NCBI GenBank assembly: GCA_031290715.1
Contig: JAITNA010000195.1
Span: 1 to 9,441 of the forward strand
Origin: Eubacteriales Family XIII. Incertae Sedis bacterium
GTDB taxonomy: Bacteria; Bacillota; Clostridia; Peptostreptococcales; Anaerovoracaceae
Reading direction: 5' to 3'
Length of the DNA: 9,441 nt
This document shows, piece by piece, positions 6,756 through 9,441 of the stretch. The first letter of the stretch is position 1, and every line of letters starts with the position of its first letter. The translations under genes and the position numbers were made by a program. The notes under the pieces are model-generated. The model saw only the letters and a list, made by a program, of their open reading frames with translations. It made no database searches and was not told where the DNA came from.

Positions 6756-6978
6756 TGTCATTCCCGCGAATGCGGCAGCGGCAGTCTGCGAAGCGCAGCC
6801 TGCCGATTGGCACAATTGCAAAATTTGCAATGCGCTGCTTTGGCAAGAATTTGCAACTGTTTGAGCGCAGCGAGTCTTGCAAAATCTCCAAAGCGCCGTA
6901 TTGCAAATTTTATTGCAATTGCCCAATCGGTGTTGGGGCGCTTCGCAGACTGACGCTGCCGCGTTCGCGGGAATGACA
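6756..6978. repeat. MITE-like 223-bp palindromic element with 15-bp perfect terminal inverted repeats
   Basis: The ends are perfect inverted repeats (TGTCATTCCCGCGAA and its complement). The symmetry extends to about 41 bp with two mismatches, then continues with small indels through matching blocks (CCGATTGG, AATTGCA, AAATTTGCAA, CTTTGG). The arms are therefore roughly 6756-6843 and 6888-6978 around a core of about 44 bp, which itself contains GCAAGA/TCTTGC. The element begins 4 bases after the mtaB stop and fills most of the 354-base mtaB-dnaG gap; it contains no credible gene. I see no clear target-site duplication. TGTCATTCC-type ends are common in short dispersed repeats of many bacteria. 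In RNA it would fold into a long hairpin, but no U-run follows on the minus strand, so it is not a standard terminator. Confidence 0.8.
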
Positions 6979-6982
6979 TATA

Positions 6983-8350
6983 TTATGAAAACCCGCCTAT
7001 GATTTCCCGCGTGAGCTCCAAATCGCAAAATGTATTTTCAGCCGCCGCCGGATTCTCGAAAGCGCCCGCCGGCACGCGCACATCGATCCCGTTGTCCGTG
7101 ATGCCGCGCACAAACCGCCCGCCCTTGTCCGGCCCGAACAGCAAAGTCCGCCGCAGCGTCCCATTGCAGCCTTCGCGAAAAGCCGCCGCCCCCTCTTCCG
7201 CAGCCTTCGCAAGCGCGGCGGCGCGCTCCGCTTTCACAGCGTTCGGGAGGTGCCCCGGCATATCTGCCGCCGCCGTACCCTTTCTTTTTGAATAACGAAA
7301 CACATGCACTTTCGCGAATCCCGCCGCCCGCACAAAGGAAAGACTGTCCGAAAAGTCCTCGTCCGTTTCCCCGGGGAATCCCGCAATGACATCCGTCGTT
7401 ACGGCAAAATGCGGATCGAGCCCGCGCAGCGCCGCGAGGATTTCCGCGTATCCCTCTGCCGTATAGCGGCGTTTCATCTTTTGCAAAACACGGTCGCTGC
7501 CGCTTTGCAGCGAGAGGTGAAAATGCGGGCAGACGCGGGAAAGCCCCGCAATACGCGCGGCCGCGGACGCGTCGATCACCGTCGGCTCTAATGAGCCCAG
7601 ACGAATGCGGTATTCCCCGTCAAGCGAACAAAGCCGCGAAAGCAGCGCGAAAATCCCATCCGCGGGCTTCCCCGCCCCCGCCGCGGACAAAGCACGCGCC
7701 CCTTTCAGATCCGTACCGTAAAGCGCCAAATTGATCCCCGTCACAACGATTTCCTTGTAACCGGCCGCAATCAAGCCCCGCGCTTCCCGGGCGATCTGCG
7801 CCGGGGCCGCGGATCGCACAGCGCCGCGCGCCGAAGGAATGACACAGTAAGAACAAAAACGGTCGCAGCCATCACAAGCCTTCAGCCAGGCCCGTGTCCG
7901 CTCCCGCGGCGAACCCCCGGCTTCATTCGCGCCGCCCGATTCCGCCGAAACAAGCTCACCGCCCTCATTCTGAGCGCAATCCCGCTTGTCATTCCGGGCG
8001 CGGCGAAGAAGCTTCCCCACCTGATCGGCGACCCCCTCCTTGTCCGCGCTTCCCAAAACCAGATCTACTTCCTCCATCCGCGCGACCTCTTCCCGCGCCG
8101 CTTGCGGATAGCAGCCGATCACCGCAACCAACGCATCCGGGTTCAGCGCCTTCGCCTGCCGGATACGCTGCCGGCTCTTGCTGTCGGCCGCCGCCGTCAC
8201 CGTACAGGAATTGATGATATAGGCGTCGGCCCGTTCGCCCGGCGCAGCAAGTTCAAAGCCAAGCAAAGCAAACTGCCGGGAAATCATCTCCGACTCCTGC
8301 TGATTGACCTTGCAGCCCAAAGTATAGATTCCAACCCGCAATTTATTCAT
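6983..8350 (-). CDS. mtaB: tRNA (N6-L-threonylcarbamoyladenosine(37)-C2)-methylthiotransferase MtaB
   Basis: MtaB is a radical-SAM enzyme that adds a methylthio group to t6A at position 37 of ANN-decoding tRNAs, giving ms2t6A and aiding reading-frame accuracy. The 455 residues show an N-terminal methylthiotransferase domain with the three cluster cysteines C13 (LGCKVNQ, typical of MtaB rather than MiaB or RimO), C49 (NSCTVT) and C80 (GCYPQ). The radical-SAM motif C162-x3-C166-x2-C169 (DGCDRFCSYCVIP) follows, then TGINLALYGTDL near 204, SLQSGSDRVLQKMKR, and GFPGETDEDF. The C-terminal part (about 395-455) matches the usual TRAM-like position. The start is fixed by ATG 8350, since LGCKVN begins at residue 11; there is no Shine-Dalgarno site, and a -10 box ends 6 bases upstream. 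The linker between the first domain and the radical-SAM core (about residues 115-150) is odd: part of it reads through a repeat-like sequence. The gene ends 4 bases before the 223-bp palindrome. Confidence 0.95.
   Translation of the reverse strand: MNKLRVGIYTLGCKVNQQESEMISRQFALLGFELAAPGERADAYIINSCTVTAAADSKSRQRIRQAKALNPDALVAVIGCYPQAAREEVARMEEVDLVLGSADKEGVADQVGKLLRRARNDKRDCAQNEGGELVSAESGGANEAGGSPRERTRAWLKACDGCDRFCSYCVIPSARGAVRSAAPAQIAREARGLIAAGYKEIVVTGINLALYGTDLKGARALSAAGAGKPADGIFALLSRLCSLDGEYRIRLGSLEPTVIDASAAARIAGLSRVCPHFHLSLQSGSDRVLQKMKRRYTAEGYAEILAALRGLDPHFAVTTDVIAGFPGETDEDFSDSLSFVRAAGFAKVHVFRYSKRKGTAAADMPGHLPNAVKAERAAALAKAAEEGAAAFREGCNGTLRRTLLFGPDKGGRFVRGITDNGIDVRVPAGAFENPAAAENTFCDLELTREIIGGFS
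7965..8010. repeat. Repeat-like sequence within the mtaB linker
   Basis: On the plus strand this stretch contains TCATTCTGAGCGCAATCCC followed by TGTCATTCCGGGCGCG, which resembles ends of short intergenic repeats. Its TGTCATTCC matches the ends of the 223-bp element downstream. Read in the mtaB frame it gives a low-conservation linker (around RRARNDKRDCAQNEGGE), between the methylthiotransferase domain and the radical-SAM core. The reading frame is intact. I call it a possible repeat fragment taken into coding sequence. Confidence 0.4.
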
Positions 8351-8356
8351 GATTCA

Positions 8357-8385
8357 ATTATAGTACTGCCGCAACCAAATGTCGC
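8357..8385 (-). promoter_or_regulatory. Promoter of mtaB, predicted leaderless transcript
   Basis: On the minus strand, GCGACA (8380-8385, 4 of 6 matches to TTGACA) and TATAAT (8357-8362, perfect) are separated by 17 bases. Six bases (TGAATC) then lead to the ATG at 8350, so the usual start point falls on or next to the A of the start codon. The lack of a Shine-Dalgarno sequence agrees with this. Confidence 0.6.
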
Positions 8386-8424
8386 GATTTCACAACAGCT
8401 ATTTTTGCTTTACCGCATCAGGAT

Positions 8425-8447
8425 ATCAGGCGTAGCGTGTTCTCTTC
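8425..8447. repeat. 23-bp direct repeat, distal copy (duplicated helicase 3' end)
   Basis: This is identical over 23 bases to 8589-8611, which is the last codons plus stop codon of the helicase gene. Identity ends abruptly after both copies. The copies bracket 141 bases of repeat-like DNA. Confidence 0.85.
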
Positions 8448-8465
8448 CGGCCTCTGCCAAAATGC

Positions 8466-8547
8466 TGTCATTCTTTGGGCCGCCGCTCGCGGCGGATCCC
8501 GAGAATCCAGTGATTGACAATACTCCGGATTCCCGCATTGCAGTCAC
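8466..8547. repeat. Degenerate short palindromic repeat
   Basis: It starts with TGTCATTC, like the ends of the 223-bp element. It contains CGAGAATCC facing GGATTCCCG (8 of 9 pairs, 18-base loop) and the GC hairpin at 8480-8495. The pattern is that of a worn TGTCATTCC...GGAATCC-type intergenic repeat. It is bounded by the two 23-bp direct repeats. Confidence 0.45.
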
Positions 8548-8588
8548 TTTCATGAAATCAGAGATTTCAGAACCCTTGAATAGTCACC

Positions 8589-8611
8589 ATCAGGCGTAGC
8601 GTGTTCTCTTC
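8589..8611. repeat. 23-bp direct repeat, copy at the helicase stop codon
   Basis: This copy covers the final RTRYA-stop codons of the helicase gene and one base beyond. The partner is at 8425-8447. Having one copy in the gene end and one in the spacer resembles an attachment-type or duplication scar. Confidence 0.85.
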
Positions 8612-9441
8612 TGACCGCGTGAGCGGCGTTTCCGTCCGCTGCTTGCGGGTCTTTCCGTCGTTTGCTGACGCCTGTTTTCTGTGCGCAGAACGCGTTCAAA
8701 AGCATCCGGGCGGTTTACGACGCCCACGAGCGCCGGAGTGACAGCCTTCTTGCCTTTTCCCGAAACGAAGCCATCCAGCAATTGCAGGTTGATTCGCGCC
8801 ACATCCGTATGGGTCAAGCGCATGATCGCTTTCATATCCCCCATCTCCTCGGACATGACAAAAGTGTAGGACACGCCTGTTTCCGCCGCGCGGCCCGTCC
8901 GGCCGATCCGATGGACGTAACTCTCTCCATCCTGCGGGATATCAAAGTTGATCACCGCGTCGATGTTTTTCACGTCGATCCCGCGCGCGGCCACATCCGT
9001 GGCGACGAGCACGTCAAGCTCCCCGCTCCGGTAGCTGCCCATCACGCGATCACGTTGGGACTGCCGCAAATCCCCATGCAGCGCCGCGGCCCGAATGCCG
9101 TTCGCGTTCAGCGCCCGCGCAACATCGGCGGCCCGGTGTTTCCGTGCGACAAACACGAGGGACAAGTCAAAACGCTCATCCTTGATCAGCCTTGCCAGCG
9201 TCGATTCTTTGTCTTTCTTCTCCACCTGCGCGTAATACTGCCGCACCGAGTCCACGGTCAAGGTTTCCTGTTCAAGCAAAATCCGCTGCACATTTTTCTG
9301 ATATGCCTGTGCGATCGCCTGAATGCTCGGCGACATCGTCGCGGAAAACATCACCGTCTGCCGCTCCTCCGGCACCGTTTTCAAAATCCGGTCCAGCGCC
9401 GGCCGGAATCCCATATCGAGCATCCGGTCCGCTTCATCGAG
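8590..9441 (-). CDS. DEAD-box ATP-dependent RNA helicase, 5' end beyond the window
   Basis: This is a cytoplasmic RNA helicase of the RhlE/CshA-like group, which unwinds short RNA duplexes during ribosome assembly, cold growth or mRNA decay. The coding frame enters at 9441 with motif II (LDEADRMLDMGF), so the Q motif and Walker A lie outside. Visible motifs are III (FSATMS), IV (SLVFVARK), the GDLRQSQRDRVM stretch, V (VATDVAARGIDV) and VI (HRIGRTGRAAETG). After the helicase core comes a basic tail rich in Arg, Lys, Gln and Ser (NRRQQTTERPASSGRKRRSR), typical of RNA-binding extensions. The last codons and stop are duplicated 164 bases downstream. The internal ATG at 9423 lies just after DEAD and is not the real start. 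The exact paralogue cannot be assigned from this fragment. Confidence 0.95.
   Translation of the reverse strand, partial: LDEADRMLDMGFRPALDRILKTVPEERQTVMFSATMSPSIQAIAQAYQKNVQRILLEQETLTVDSVRQYYAQVEKKDKESTLARLIKDERFDLSLVFVARKHRAADVARALNANGIRAAALHGDLRQSQRDRVMGSYRSGELDVLVATDVAARGIDVKNIDAVINFDIPQDGESYVHRIGRTGRAAETGVSYTFVMSEEMGDMKAIMRLTHTDVARINLQLLDGFVSGKGKKAVTPALVGVVNRPDAFERVLRTENRRQQTTERPASSGRKRRSRGQKRTRYA

Larger units (their letters stand above)
8351..8589. other. Helicase-mtaB intergenic region
   Basis: This 239-base spacer holds no credible gene. It contains the mtaB promoter (8357-8385), a 23-bp copy of the helicase 3' end (8425-8447), a degenerate repeat (8466-8547) with a GC hairpin (CCGCCGC-TC-GCGGCGG, 8480-8495), and a small perfect hairpin just after the helicase stop (TGAAATC-AGA-GATTTCA, 8553-8569). 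Neither hairpin is followed by a U-run on the minus strand, so I cannot call an intrinsic terminator for the helicase gene. Confidence 0.6.

Noticed and set aside
6807..6830. TTGGCACAATTGCA as a sigma-54 (-24/-12) promoter
   Set aside because: The spacing between TGGCAC and TTGC is 2 or 11 bases rather than 5, and it lies inside the repeat element.
5219..6976. Long plus-strand open frame (585 codons) opposite dnaG running into the palindrome
   Set aside because: It is antisense to dnaG, has no family motifs and shows composition typical of a shadow frame; it also runs through the repeat element.
6756..6978. Reading the palindrome as a Rho-independent terminator for mtaB
   Set aside because: Downstream on the minus strand the sequence is A/G-rich, not U-rich, so the standard stem plus U-run is missing.
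6694..7028. Small minus-strand open frames within the mtaB-dnaG spacer
   Set aside because: They are formed by the palindromic repeat and the purine tract, overlap each other in different frames and lack convincing starts.
8553..8569. Hairpin TGAAATC-AGA-GATTTCA as the helicase terminator
   Set aside because: It lies 20 bases after the stop codon, but the stem is AT-rich and has no following U-run on the minus strand.
8351..8589. CRISPR-like array from the two 23-bp repeats
   Set aside because: There are only two copies, with an unequal, repeat-like 141-bp interval, and one copy is coding sequence of the helicase gene.

Overview
All recognisable genes in this window lie on the minus strand, so they read from the right edge to the left. 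Firmicutes-like synteny (dnaG, then the primary sigma factor gene, then trmK), an MtaB-type methylthiotransferase, GC-rich codon use, TTG and GTG starts and clear Shine-Dalgarno sites point to a GC-rich anaerobe of the Bacillota or a related phylum such as Synergistota. The sequence alone does not settle which.

Layout in transcription order. A DEAD-box RNA helicase enters from the right edge (8590-9441, 5' end missing). A 239-base spacer follows, holding a duplicated copy of the helicase 3' end, a degenerate palindromic repeat and a promoter placed so that mtaB would be transcribed leaderless. mtaB (6983-8350) encodes the tRNA t6A37 methylthiotransferase. A 354-base spacer follows, mostly filled by a 223-bp MITE-like palindrome with 15-bp perfect ends, plus an A/G-rich tract and a TATAAT box in front of dnaG. 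Next comes a tightly packed series: dnaG primase, the primary sigma factor gene, trmK (8-base overlap), a PAS-AAA+-HTH sigma-54 activator (9-base gap) and an AEC-family transporter (5-base gap, cut by the left edge).

The main observation is in the primary sigma factor. It is about 600 residues long, against roughly 370 in typical Firmicutes. The extra segment is not an ordinary spacer: it holds a second, degenerate copy of sigma regions 2.1-2.4 and 3.0. The copy aligns without gaps over 100 residues to the functional copy 210 residues further on, with 35 identities by hand count. The first copy is preceded by an intact region 1.2 but has lost the promoter-melting aromatic residues. The second keeps a canonical region 2 but is preceded by a degraded region 1.2-like stretch. 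This looks like an ancient internal duplication with complementary decay.

Functionally, the window joins core replication and transcription genes (primase, sigma factor), tRNA modification (TrmK, MtaB) and RNA remodelling (helicase) to a regulator-transporter pair that appears to have been added to the end of the dnaG-rpoD-trmK operon. Short repeats with TGTCATTC ends occur in both spacers, and a similar sequence lies inside the mtaB coding region.
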